The notes under the pieces were generated by a model. It did not search any database and was not told where the DNA came from. It was given only the letters and a program-made list of their open reading frames with translations. A DNA stretch of 32,707 nt from Ezakiella sp. (GTDB taxonomy: Bacteria; Bacillota; Clostridia; Tissierellales; Peptoniphilaceae). The stretch covers positions 1 through 32,707 of the forward strand of contig JALFRW010000003.1 in the NCBI GenBank assembly GCA_022778715.1, in the 5' to 3' direction. The stretch's first letter is position 1. Each line of letters begins with the position of its first letter. Shown piece by piece: positions 8,341 to 19,500 of the stretch. The position numbers were made by a program, and so were the translations under genes.

Positions 8341-9034
8341 GATCTCGCATGAAAACCTTATTAAAGAAATAAACGCTAAAGGTTTTGTTTTAATTAATGA
8401 CGCAGATTATAAAAATATGCAGTCACCAATAACCATACAGTGCCTAAAAGGACATACAATCGATACCAACCTTGAGACATTTAGGAAGGCGAGTTTTGTG
8501 TGTCCTATTTGTGATGGAGCGACAGATTTTCATAAGCCGCTAAATGTTCCCGCAAAGGAAGGATTTAGAATTGTTGCATTTGACCAGGCAACCGAAAAAA
8601 TGGGCATAAGCATTTATGATGGCGGCCAACTTGTATATTGCGATTTAATTACTTTTTCGGGCGATGTTACTACTCGCTTGTGTAAGATCAGGAGCTTCAT
8701 TGAGGATACTGTTATTGCTCGATGAGAACCCGATTTTATGGTATTTGAAGATATCCAGTATCAACAGAATATTATGACCTTTAAAATTTTAGCAATGTTG
8801 CTCGGTATTTGTGAGACTTGCGCGAGAAAGGCCGGCATTGATTATGAAGTTGTGCTACCAAAGGTTTGACGCTCTGGAATTGGATATAGCGGCAAAAACC
8901 GCGCAGAAGAAAAAAGACTTGCAATCGAAACAGTACAAAAAATGTTTAGAATAAATGTAAGTGAAGATGTCGCAGAAGCAATTTTGATTGGGAAATATGC
9001 TACTCGACAACATAAAAGTACAAAAGCTTTTTAA
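8333..9034 (+). CDS. RuvC-like Holliday junction resolvase with N-terminal zinc-binding domain (233 aa, two TGA-Trp codons)
   Basis: Reading TGA 8723 and 8867 as Trp gives one protein ending in TAA 9032-9034. Residues 37-60 hold a C..H / CPxC set (C37, H41, C57, C60), likely one zinc site. The RNase H-fold part starts at about 80 with the acidic FDQATEKMG (D84), then VFEDIQ (E139) and a C-terminal SEDVAEAILIGKYA. The TGA-encoded Trp179 lies in LPKV-W-RS, where phage RuvC-like enzymes typically have 'lP..WRs.lG'; this is the best single support for TGA as Trp. The enzyme would cut branched DNA made during replication or before packaging. No TGG is used in this gene. Confidence 0.87.
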
Positions 9035-9039
9035 AAAGG

Positions 9040-9069
9040 AAAAGACAGGTTGTTACGCCTGTCTTTTTT
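9040..9069. terminator. Bidirectional terminator between convergent arms
   Basis: Stem GACAGG (9044-9049) with CCTGTC (9058-9063), extended by A-T pairs, has T-runs on both strands (TTTTTT after the stem on plus, TTTTCCTTTTT on minus). It ends the plus-strand resolvase unit and, together with the TAA at 9053-9055, the minus-strand virion unit. Confidence 0.87.
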
Positions 9070-9607
9070 CAAATTCAATCATATTAAAATCACAATAAGA
9101 TTTATATTCTGGTTGCCGCACTAATTCACTGTGCGGCATTTTTTTTAATTCTTCAAAACGAAAATGAGATACTTGTTCATTAAATGCGTAATACTCATTA
9201 GGATTATTTAGATCTTGCCTACTATAACAGTACAGGAGGTTCAAAGAATTATAGCATTTTTTGCAATGAAAACAATTTGTTAAATTTTCACTTTGCTTAA
9301 TTTCATCACACGCGGTTAAATTATACGCATCGTAGAGTTTTTTGCCGCACTGTTTATTGTTTGCCAAACTCATGAATTGATCAAACTGCTGCGGCGTTAC
9401 GATCGAGGGGTTAAAGAAAAAGTTTCGATAAACAATATAGAATGCATTAGTTTTTTCAAACGCGGTAAAATTGCCTTGGAGAAGGACATCAGCTAGCCTT
9501 TCGACTTCAATGCCCTTCTCAAGTTCCTTCTGATTAAATAGCGGGATAAATTGTTCTACCACGTCGCAAAATAATAAACGCAATTTTTTAGTCGTTAGCT
9601 TCGCCAT
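9053..9607 (-). CDS. Cys-containing protein of unknown function, last gene of virion arm (184 aa)
   Basis: ATG 9607 follows GGAGAGG and overlaps the end of the fibre gene by 20 bases. The N-terminal half is helical. Residues about 100-145 hold a cysteine-rich segment (CDE...NCFHCKKCYN...YCYS) followed by PNEYYAFNEQVSHFRFEEL. This resembles Cys-repeat proteins with a 'YCIFNK' type motif found in large phages and uncharacterised bacteria, whose function is unknown to me. The cysteines may bind metal. Position after the fibre suggests a fibre-associated or assembly role, but that is inference. Its stop lies in the shared terminator. Confidence 0.6.
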   Translation of the reverse strand: MAKLTTKKLRLLFCDVVEQFIPLFNQKELEKGIEVERLADVLLQGNFTAFEKTNAFYIVYRNFFFNPSIVTPQQFDQFMSLANNKQCGKKLYDAYNLTACDEIKQSENLTNCFHCKKCYNSLNLLYCYSRQDLNNPNEYYAFNEQVSHFRFEELKKMPHSELVRQPEYKSYCDFNMIEFEKRQA

Positions 9608-10340
9608 TTACCTCTCCTTCAAGTCGTGCTTGAAGAGCCTCAATTTGTTTTTGTTGCTCTTGTACAGCTTTCCATAGGATATATATCATTTTTGATTCTT
9701 TAATTTCATAATAGCCACCACTGCTTTCTTTCACAAGATTGAAGTCATTGATGTTTTTATTAAGAACATCTTGAGCCATAATACCAATGACTGGAACAGT
9801 TGGATGTTTCTTGTAATTGAAGGTGTAAACTGGAGTAGAGACAATAAGTGGTAATACGGAGTTTTCAATCGCATTAATATTGGTTTTTAGACGACGATCG
9901 GAAGATGCATTAAAGAATGGTGCGGTGACAGAGACATCAGAAATAAGTGCACATTTAAAGGTTGCTATATCAAGGTCAAGAGCATCTGATTTGATTTTAG
10001 AAAAAATAAGTAAATTATCACCATTAAAATTCTTAATTGTGGAAACCTTGATACCCTCTTTAAAATTTGGAGTAATATTAAAATTAGTCTCGCCTCCAAA
10101 ATTAACAATAGTTAAAAAGGAAGTTGTTTTATTACCGGGGTTACCACTTACTCCAAATGTATTATTGCCTTCAAAAGTATTATCGCCCTTCTCTGAAACA
10201 AAATAATCTATATCAGTGGCATTACTTGAGCTTGAAAAATAAGGTCGATTATCTTTTTCTCCGCCTTGATTAAAGAAAATATATTGAGCTGTTGTACCGT
10301 CGCTCATATATCCTTTTATATATTTATAAAATGCTGCCAT
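9588..10340 (-). CDS. Tail fibre/spike with C-terminal S74 intramolecular chaperone peptidase (250 aa)
   Basis: The C-terminal 105 residues carry the peptidase S74 signature: SSDRRLKTNI (146-155, with the Ser-Asp at 147-148), then VPVIGIMAQDVL and a terminal helix with EQQKQIEALQARL that would form a trimeric coiled coil. In this family the domain helps a trimeric fibre fold and then cuts itself off before the conserved Ser. The N-terminal part (1-140) is rich in Asn, Gly, Ser and Phe and looks like a short beta-rich fibre. The gene directly follows the tail hub, fitting a host-binding role. RBS AGAGGTG precedes ATG 10340. It is short for a tail fibre. Confidence 0.82.
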   Translation of the reverse strand: MAAFYKYIKGYMSDGTTAQYIFFNQGGEKDNRPYFSSSSNATDIDYFVSEKGDNTFEGNNTFGVSGNPGNKTTSFLTIVNFGGETNFNITPNFKEGIKVSTIKNFNGDNLLIFSKIKSDALDLDIATFKCALISDVSVTAPFFNASSDRRLKTNINAIENSVLPLIVSTPVYTFNYKKHPTVPVIGIMAQDVLNKNINDFNLVKESSGGYYEIKESKMIYILWKAVQEQQKQIEALQARLEGEVNGEAND

Positions 10341-10349
10341 TATTCACCT

Positions 10350-13300
10350 CTATTTAATAAGACTTACTAATTTTCTAATTAGCTTATCTTGATATTTAAT
10401 TGTATTTACAGTTAGTTTTATATCTCCATCTGAACGCAAAGAATATGAAATCTCTGAAACAAATAGAGGTTGATTGATTAAGTCTTTTAACTCATCCATC
10501 TCATCGTAAAAATCTTGACCTGCAAGACGAATTTGATCAGTAACTTGAATTTTTTGATTATTATAACCTTTTAAACTATATATATCAATAACAGAAATAT
10601 TATATTGCTTTTCAGGAGCTGCTTTATCTTTGAAGTAATTGCTCGCTGCGATATAAAGTTCTTCCGCATTAACTGCTGTAGAATTGCTATAACTATTTTC
10701 AAGAATCGCATTGCCGTAAGTATTATAAATGCGGTTCCAAACTGCATCATGCTTCTGTTGAGCTTTTTCATATTCTACAACCGTGTCTAATCTTACTTCA
10801 TGCAGAAGCTTATAAAGCATAATCGGATAAATGCCGCCAAAAACATATTTAGTAGGAGTCCACTCATTAGTCTCTGTAAAACGACTATCATATTCATTCC
10901 CGGCCCCTACTGGTGTTGTAAATCATGTCTTGGCTTCTGGATCGTTGAGCCAAAAGCTTACCAAATCATTCCATTTTTTACCGCCTTCTGTAACAATATA
11001 GTAATTTTTATATAATTTTTGGTTTTTATTAATTACAATATGTTTTTGTTGATTTTTGTCTTTAAAAATTTTAGAATCATCAGAAAAAAGATCTTTAAAA
11101 ATAGGTTTAATTGGTTTAACTAAAAGCGCATCGGTCGTTGTTTGCGTTTCATCGTATTTAAAACTATAAACTGGGAATTGATCTTTTTCTATTTCTTTCG
11201 AAGTCTCTGGGTCTATTGAAGGCTCTGAATAAATCTTAACAAGTGGAATGTAGGTGTTGTCAAGTACTGCGGTTTTAGTATCAAATAAATATCTATTATT
11301 TGCTCCATCTTTACCAAAAGGATTATTTCAATATTCGGGAAGGAAGTAATCACAGAAGCGACTTGAATGATAAGCTTGATCCCAATAATTTGTAAGTTCT
11401 GCTTGCATAGATGCAAAAGCTAAATTATCATTTTCGGTGGGATTTCCATCTTTATCAAACTTAACAAAAACATACCACTCACCATTTGTCTTATTCATTG
11501 CTTTTGCAGCTTCAATATTGCATTTAGTATTCCAAAATTTCCTAAAGAGATATATATTCTTCAAGAAGTTTTGCTGTGCATTGAAGTAGCTTGTCATTGT
11601 AGAACCGATCGTTATGTCTGCAGAAATCATTGGAACCGTAGAACCTGGATTTGCCTGATAATAAATTTCTTTTAACGCGGCTTCGGTTAATGATGATGCC
11701 TTATCTATACCAATAAAATTACTTATAGCTTCGCCATTTTGATAATGAGAAATAATACCATCTTCAAAATTAGCAAAATAGTTATCAACCATAGCGTCTA
11801 AATTTGCAAGATATATGGTTTTTTGCCGCAATGATTCATAGTATTGCTTACGATAGAATAACAAGTAGCCATTTGCAATACGAAGATTTTCCTTTATAAG
11901 TTTAAGAAGGTCTTGATATTGTTTTTCAGTTAAAATACCTTTACGAAGGAAATATTCAAAGTTAATTAATTTATTTTCAAGCCAAGGAATTCTATCTGCT
12001 GCCTTTGCAAATTCAAAGTCTTCTCGTGTATTGTGACGATAGAAAGTAATTTGTAAGAAAGGAACAGAAGTAAAATCAGTTGATATAAATAATGATTCAT
12101 TTATTGGACGGACACGCAAATAAACTTTGTCATTTCTATTTTCCATAGTTTTAACTCCGTCAATAACACGATTTTCACTTAATTCGTAATCATCTATTTC
12201 ATTTCCGTTTTTATCTGTTTTTTTATGTACAAGATGATATTTAAAATCAGAATTTGAAAAATAATAATTAACCTTATTAACTTCAAAATAAGAAGAAGAT
12301 GCAATTTCGAAATTACTGTAAAAATTAGGAATTGTTTCATAAGAAAAAGTTCCATTAGAATTGGTTTTACCAAGTGGAATATCAATATATTTGATTACTT
12401 CCTTTCCATCTACCATTTCTTTTTTCGATATTATTCTGGATATATCATAAAATGATAATGTTCTTTCAGTAATTAATTTCTCAAACATTCCGTCGGCATA
12501 GGACAAATAATCAACGTCATTCTTTTTTTCAATATCTCCTACTTTAATTCCTTCTGTTGAATCATCCGTTGACGGTATATTTTCTAATGATATATCACCC
12601 CATTCATCGCGGCTAAAAAGATCATAGAAGAAGTCTGTTATCGTTGGAATAAGAGTTACTTCTGAGTCGTCAAAAGTTGGGCCTGTAACATTTAATAAGG
12701 TTGTTAATGATGCCGCGTCTTGAGATATATCAAGAGATTTAACATCTACTTGAGGAGAATAATATAAACCGCTAAATTCGGGATTCTTTTGAGGAATGAA
12801 GTAGTAAATTTGATATTGATCGTTTACTTTAATCACAAGTCCATTATCATTTGCAAGAGTAATATTTGCATTTAAAGCATTAGAACCTGAAATTGAAAAT
12901 ACAAGTGCGGGATTGTAGTCAGGATCAAGAGGTTCACGCAAAATTTTGTCAACTACAGCTGGAATTTCTATATCTTTATTGTTTTCATCTTTTATTCTAT
13001 CTGCAAGTCTTAGCCAATGTTTGCATTTTCCAGTATTTTTATCTATCCAAATATACTCATCAGTAGGAATATACTCATATTTAATTTTGCACTCATTACG
13101 AATTTTTGTTGCTCATTCGTCAAGTGTTTGACTTCCAATAAAATCTTCAGAAGTCTCATCATTAGAAATTGTATAGCCACTATTTTGACGAGTATTTTTA
13201 TAAGAAAATGAATCTACGCATTCATAGGTTATTTCAACATTGCTGCGTTTAATAGCATATTTAGGGGATGTGACAGTAAAAATGTAGACTTGATTATCTT

Positions 13301-13637
13301 TATCTGTAAGCTTAATTTGGCTACCACCCGAAATTATCGCCGCGAATGGATTTACATTATATCTCCCATCATGTTCAATATATTTTAACATTTTAAATGT
13401 TAATTTATTTTGACTGTTTTCACCAAGGGTTAAATTTTCATCATAAGAATATGAAAAATTACGATTAGTTTTTACAGTTTTGTTGTAGTTTGACATATAT
13501 TTGTCAAGATCATAAATGTCTTCTCATTTAGATAAAACATTTAAACTTGTATCAAGGTCATAGTTGAAAGAGGTGAAGACATCTTCTAAATAACTATCAC
13601 CATTTGATATTAAAAGGGCTAATTGAAATTTTGCCAT
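10350..13637 (-). CDS. Large baseplate hub / tail-associated protein (1095 aa, four TGA-Trp codons)
   Basis: Four in-frame TGAs (13524, 13113, 11328, 10923, lower coordinates of each codon) split what is otherwise one frame from ATG 13637 (GAGGAG upstream) to TAA 10350. The N-terminal 200 residues look like the hub fold of siphophage tail tip proteins, with NKLTFKM, NPFAAIISGGSQIKL and a 'VTSPKYAI...ITYECVDSFSY' strand pattern. The middle is long and helical (about 500-700). The end, ISYSLRSDGDIKLTVNTIKY then QDKLIRKL, resembles the closing segment of prophage tail endopeptidase/Tal proteins. I see no clear peptidoglycan hydrolase motif. Predicted role: central tip plug opened on infection, between distal tail protein and fibre. 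Eleven or so Trp codons are TGG. Confidence 0.78.
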
Positions 13638-13649
13638 AATTCTTCTCCT

Positions 13650-14477
13650 CTAACGAACTAATTGATAAAATGATTTCGCAGAAATAGGTTTTTCATGCAA
13701 AATGACAAGATTATTTTTTAATATACCATTTATAACCTCAGAACGGAAATACCAAGTTTGATCATCATAAATTTCTTCATAGGTGCTGCTTATCATTTCA
13801 TTATTTTCATTTTTATTATCAAGTTTTTTCATTGTATATAAATGAAATGGTGCTTCCATACCGTAATTTTCACCGCAGTAGTTGGATATATTCTCATTGA
13901 CATTTCGAATTACATGATCGCGATAACCGTTTGAAATAAGTCGGAAATAAGTATAAGGTGAATCAAGACGTTGCATAAAATTAAAATCAAAAGTACTACC
14001 GACCTCTTTAAAAAATGCTGTTTTATAAGTTGCAATCCAACGTTTACTAACAGGATCAATAGTAAAATAATAACCAGAAGTTGTTGGATCTTTAGTGATG
14101 ATAAAATTACTTCCATCATGATAAATTAAATCACCAACAGAAAAACGCTTATCTTGCTTTTCACCCTCTTTGCTATAACAAACTGCATTTTGTTCATTAA
14201 TGCGAATGCCAAAATGATTCGGAAGATTATAAAGATAATAATAAAGTTTATTGTCGCTTTTTCGTTCAACAATTGTCTCATTATTATATGTTATAGTTTC
14301 TCCTGAAAAGGTTAATGTTACACCATATTGATTATATGATTCTCCAGTTGATACAGTAATTTTACTTATATTGGTTCAATTTTGATTATATTCTTGCCAC
14401 TGTTTATTAAAAGCATTTATTTTTGCTTTTAAAATTTTAATTGCGTCAGATGTTTCAGTAGTTACTTCATTACTCAT
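13650..14477 (-). CDS. Tail tip/baseplate protein of unknown fold (275 aa, one TGA-Trp)
   Basis: The frame from ATG 14477 (AGAGGTG upstream) to TAG 13650 contains one TGA (14376-14378) after residue 33. A helical N-terminus (1-35) precedes a beta-rich body with many Tyr, Asn and Thr residues. The C-terminus includes QTWYFRSEVINGILKNNL. No specific family is recognised. Its place between the distal tail protein and the hub suggests a baseplate ring component. Start and stop sit close to the neighbours (12-base gap to the hub gene). Confidence 0.7.
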
Positions 14478-14486
14478 ACTTCACCT

Positions 14487-15284
14487 CTAACGAATCATAA
14501 GATAATTTACACAAGAAGGAATATTTGAAACAGTATATTTTTTACTTTCTGCTGATTGAGTTACTTCTCCCAAACTTACTATTATATCTGCTAAAATTTC
14601 CTCATTACTTCCATTAAAACATTTTATAATAGGAACAAGAGAATGTTTTATTTCTTTAGTAATTTCTTCTCCATTATCACTAATTTCCTTAATTTTTTCT
14701 ATTCAAACTTTTTCTTCAAATGAAGTGCTTCAAAAATTACCTTCAAGATTTTCTTGTTTTATTTTTTGCCCATAACCATTAGAAATATTTGCATCAGGAA
14801 TAGTTCTATACAACAACAACTCTGCCTTATTTCCGTCCGTCATTTCAACTGGCTGTGGATCAGTCCCATCACTAGGTCTTGTTGGCTCATCTTTAGAATA
14901 CACTCAAATAAGTTTTTTACTCGTACCTTCTTCTTTCCATCTCGGAAAATAAATACCGTGACTTGGAGCATCCAGTTTTTGCATTTGGCCATTACTCAGT
15001 TTTAATAAAAGATCTCCTTGATAAAACTCCTCGCCATTAAATTTAACACTTGGAACACCAATACCAATAGCTGTATTTGGATTAAGTTGTGCAAATTTTG
15101 AACCAATCTGAACCATATCTTCAGGAGTGTTAACATATTCAGTAATTTTGTATAAATCAAGATATGAAATTTCACGTTGATTATTAATTAAAAGATTATA
15201 TAATGCATTATATTGATCGTTTAACTCTACAAAAGAGGTCGCATTTTCATTGCTTGATATAATAATATCATAAGGATTATTCAT
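14487..15284 (-). CDS. Baseplate/tail protein of unknown function (265 aa, three TGA-Trp codons)
   Basis: ATG 15284 shares a base with the upstream stop (TAATG) and has a strong AAGGAGG 15 bases away; the upstream ATG at 15320 lacks this. TGAs at 14904, 14730 and 14703 must be read through to reach TAG at 14487-14489. The N-terminal half has a helical segment and GVPSVKFNGEEFYQGDLLLK, suggestive of a beta-rich tail module; the C-terminus is Glu/Ile-rich. No domain is assigned. Only one Trp is TGG, so this gene prefers TGA. Confidence 0.7.
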
Positions 15285-16549
15285 TAATCGGTACCTCCTT
15301 GTGCCATAGGAATAAGACATTTATCTTGACGATAAACTGTTATTTTACTATTATTGTTACTATCGACTAAGGGTAGTTCTGCTCCATTCTTAGTATTTTT
15401 AATAGTAATCAAAAAACTGTATTCTATAATAGTTTCTATATCATCTATCTCTGTTGTTCTTGTAATTATACTAGTTGTAATACCATTTTCTGTCTTAGAA
15501 TTTGGTTGACTGTCGCTTAATCTTTCGTTTTTCTTTTTTATATTTTTTACTCCCGCGCCGTCTTCTAAAATAGATGGAATAAATTTTTTAACTACAAGCA
15601 TACTCTCTAATACACGCTGTCCAGCATTAGAAGTTAATAATGAAAGAGGCTCCCCTGTGTCTGTCTTATATAAAAGACCTTCTGCAGAAGAATATTCAAA
15701 GGCTGTTCCTTGGGTTAAACGAATATTTACTATTTCTTCATCTTTTTTTGTCGTAATTGTATCTGTAGTTGTAACAGGATCACCAATAAGAGTAGGTTCG
15801 GACTCTGTAATAACAGGTTCTTCCGTAGGAGATCCTTCAACTGGTACTTTCGTAGTAGTTGTAATAGTCTTTTCTGTCGTTGTTGTTGTTGTATTTATCG
15901 TTTTTACCTCTTTTAAAGAGGTTTTAATTATATAAGTATCTGGTTGAGCATCTCTAACAATTATATTAAAAAAAGATCTGAAGTTACACGGTTTAAGTTC
16001 TCATTCGCCATCAATATTACTAACAACTGGCTCTTCATGATAAACATAATTATCTTGTGTTTCAAAAACAACCTTTAATTCAATGATATATCTATCTTGT
16101 CCAAGATAATTAACTGTACTATCTCCGATAGAACCTATCTTAGCCTTATAAAACCAACTATTCTTATAGTCTGTAGCGGGTTTTATACCAATATAAAGTC
16201 TTCCAAGTATTTGAGGATTTAACCAAACTAAAAATTCTTCATATTGAGCCATCGTAACGTCATATAAACAAAGATTCATTGTAATACTTTTATTTTCAAC
16301 AGTAGTACCAAGAAGAGTCTTGTTAACTCCAAACATTGTTGAAGAATATTCGTTCTTAATTGAACCATAATTCGACCAAGTTAAACCCCTTTTATCAGAA
16401 GTAATAAAGCAGTTATAGTCTTCTCAAGAATTTTTACCCCTTCAGACGAAGGTGGTAAATTTATCGCCGCGAATTTGCGCATCAATCCAATTTTTACGTT
16501 CACCTGTTCGCAAAAACTCTGCGGTTGTAGTTGATTTTAATGTACTCAT
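15284..16549 (-). CDS. Distal tail protein (Dit-like) with Thr-rich linker and extra C-terminal domain (421 aa, three TGA-Trp)
   Basis: TGAs at 16442, 16424 and 16001 are read as Trp. Residues 1-185 look like the N-terminal domain of Dit/phage tail family proteins: an opening strand region with RGLTWSNYGS, then MAQYEEFLVWLNPQ and RLYIGIKPATDY, and closing strands IIELKVVF. The position just after the tape measure is where Dit is expected. Residues about 215-245 are a Thr-rich and acidic linker (TINTTTTTTEKT), followed by a beta-rich C-terminal part that may be a carbohydrate-binding or second baseplate domain. ATG 16549 follows AGGTGGT. Dit forms the hexameric ring joining tube and tip. Confidence 0.75.
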
Positions 16550-16564
16550 TTTTTACCACCTCGT

Positions 16565-19500
16565 CTAAATGGCTGATTGACCATTCTGTTGTCTTGCCGC
16601 AGAAAAGAGAGTTACCAAGGTATTATATGCTTCCGGGTTATCTTTTTCATTTAAAACAAAGCTGCCAATCGAGATAATGCCATTTTCCATTTTAATATAA
16701 TCATCAAGTTTAGATAAATCTGCTCCTCCTGATACCACAGTTGTAGTTAAATCATTAATTGAATTATATTTAGAACCAGTTAGTTTTCCACTCTCTGTAA
16801 TCGCCATTAACATATTATTAAAAATATTTTTACCAAAAGATTCACTTTTAATTGTATTAAGTAAATCTTTTTCGTTATTAAGTTGTTCTTGTAATCTTTT
16901 TTCAATATTTGATACTTGATCGTCAAGACTATTTAATAATGCATCTTGTGCACGCTGACGAAGAGTTTCACGACGTTCTTTTTCATTCTCTTTAAGAGTT
17001 GACTCAAGAGATGCAATTTTTGCCATAGATGTGGCATCTGTCCCAGCGCCAATTTTTCCAAGATTTTCTATTAACAACTGTTGTTGTTCCTCGTAATCTT
17101 GATCCTCATATTCTTGATTAATTGCATCAAAATATTTTTGATAAGCATTTTTACGATCATTTAAAGCATTTTTAAGATCATCGGTTTGTTCTTGCAAATA
17201 CTCTTTATATTTGTTTACTGCGGCTTGTTCGCGTTCTAATTGCATTTCAAGACTTGGAGAATATAATGAGTTTGCTTTTTCAAGCGCGGCTTTTTGTTGG
17301 CGCAATACCTCTTTTTCAGCTTCATTATTTGCAGCTTCAATTGCTTGTTCAATACGTTTAATAAGATTTAATCTTGTTTTTTCAAAGTAACTATTTGAAT
17401 TTTTAATCAAATCTGTTATATTACCACCGCTAATAAATGCTTCATAAAAACCTTCTTGATTAAATATATCTTGATGTTCTGCGATATAGTCAGTTCACTC
17501 TGAACCCTTAAGTTCACCGCTTAAGTATTTTTGTTGAGCTTCGTAAATACCTTCAATTTGATTTTTATAAGATTGAACTTCTTGACCAATTGTTTGAAAA
17601 CCACCTGTAATGCCGTCTATAACATTTGTTCAAGCAGAATTAAATTTTGCCGCGTCATAACCATTCAGAGTTTTTGCAAATTCTTCAATAGATTCTCTTG
17701 ATTCTCCCGCGGCCATTTTTGCAATAATTTTAAGAACATCTTCAGTTTCAAAGCCAGCTTTTTTAAACTTTTCTATAGATTCTGAAAGCTGATTAACACC
17801 AATACCCATACCTTCTGCTCAAGTAACAACTTGACTATCTCGTCCAAAAGTATCTATAATATCTTTTAAACCACCAAATTCTTCATTTAAAGCATTTACT
17901 TCTTCAGAGGTATCACCAAATTTCTCTACAAGTTTTTGATATGCATCAATTTGATTTTGGAGGCCATAATCATCAGTTGTAAGAATATCAGAAGCTAAAA
18001 CAGCCTTACCATTGATATCTATTGATGAATCAGCAACCTTACCAACTCATTGTTTAACAAGATCATCTTTTGTCAAACCACCTGTGACATCAGTTAATAA
18101 TTTCTCAACTCTACCTTGATCTGCGCTATCTTTATATATATCAGTTAAAGCACTTCAACCTTTTTCTTTGATTTTCTTAGCGTTTTCATCACTATCGTCT
18201 AAACCATAGCTTCTTAAAGTACTTTTAATATTAGACTTGCTTTCACCTTTTCCAAGATCGGAAAAGTTTTTATCAATATAATTTGTATAAAGCTCATAAG
18301 CATCCATATTACTAATAAGCTGTTTAGTAAAACGACTCATGTTATCAGCTTCTTCAGAAGTAATTTGGCCTAATTCTTTAAGTGAATCTATATATTCATA
18401 AGCTTTTTCTGTTATTATATCAAAAACAACGGCTTGATTTGAAGATTCTTTAAGCATCTCAGATGCTCCGGCGTTATTTATTGTTTGAAGTTGAAGTGCA
18501 CGTTTTTGTGCGATAGCTTTTTCATTTATTTCTTTAACTTGTTTCAAATATTCAAGTTTTTGATTATCACCAAGAGTATTGTAATATTTCTTTTGTTCAT
18601 CGGTTAAAGCATTACCACCTTCAGTAAGTGCTTTATTCATTGCTTCAATATCTTCTTTTGTCTTAATAACTTTTTTATCAAGATTTTCAAATTCACTAAT
18701 TGCAGTTTTAATTGCCGTAGTAGATTTTTGAAGATTATAAATTTCAGCACTTAAAGATCGAACATCTTCTGTTGCTTTTTCTGTTTCAGACTTGCTATTT
18801 TTAGAAATTAATTTTGGAATAGTAATAGCAAGTGCAATACCAGCTGCTGCTAAACAAGCCAACGCAATAGCAATACCAGCAACGGGAATTGATCCTGCAG
18901 CATTTTTACCTGTTTCAAGTAGAACTCCTGTTGTCAAATTTGCATTTTCTTTTTTTTGTAATGCCAAATTGGCTTTTCGTTTTAATAAAAGAGCTTGGAA
19001 TCCAGTAATAATCAATCCAATAATTCCAGGAACAGTTGATAAATTACTTTTTAAATCTTTTGATACTTCAAAAGACTGTTGTTGAAGACTTAAAGATTCT
19101 CCTTGAGCTATATTATATTCTTGTTGAGCTTCATTAATAGCTAAAGTTGCTTTGGCTATTTCTTCAGTATATGTTGCTTTAATAGCTTCAATAGGTTCGC
19201 CAGTTCTTTCTGCTTGAGCAAGTTTTGCTTGATATTCTTTTTCAACACTTATCTTGTGTTCTATCGCCTTGCGTAATTTTCCTGCAGCTGTTAGAGCATT
19301 TTCTTGAGCTAACGCAATTTTACCTTTAGATAAACCTTCTTTCTTTTGTTTTAATATATCTATGTTATATGCAGCAATTTGAGCATCTAACATTTTTTCT
19401 CGGATTTTATTGGCTAAAATAACTGCTCCAACTGCACCTATAGCGACAAGTGTTGTATAAACAAATGCTTCGTTTTCCGCCATAATTGCAATACCATTAA

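Noticed and set aside
3303-9034. TGA as glycine (table 25) or selenocysteine
   Set aside because: TGA sites fit aromatic positions (for example PKV-W-RS in the resolvase, RKT-W-KNV in the endonuclease), and no SECIS-like hairpins were noticed; Trp fits best, though only alignments would settle it.
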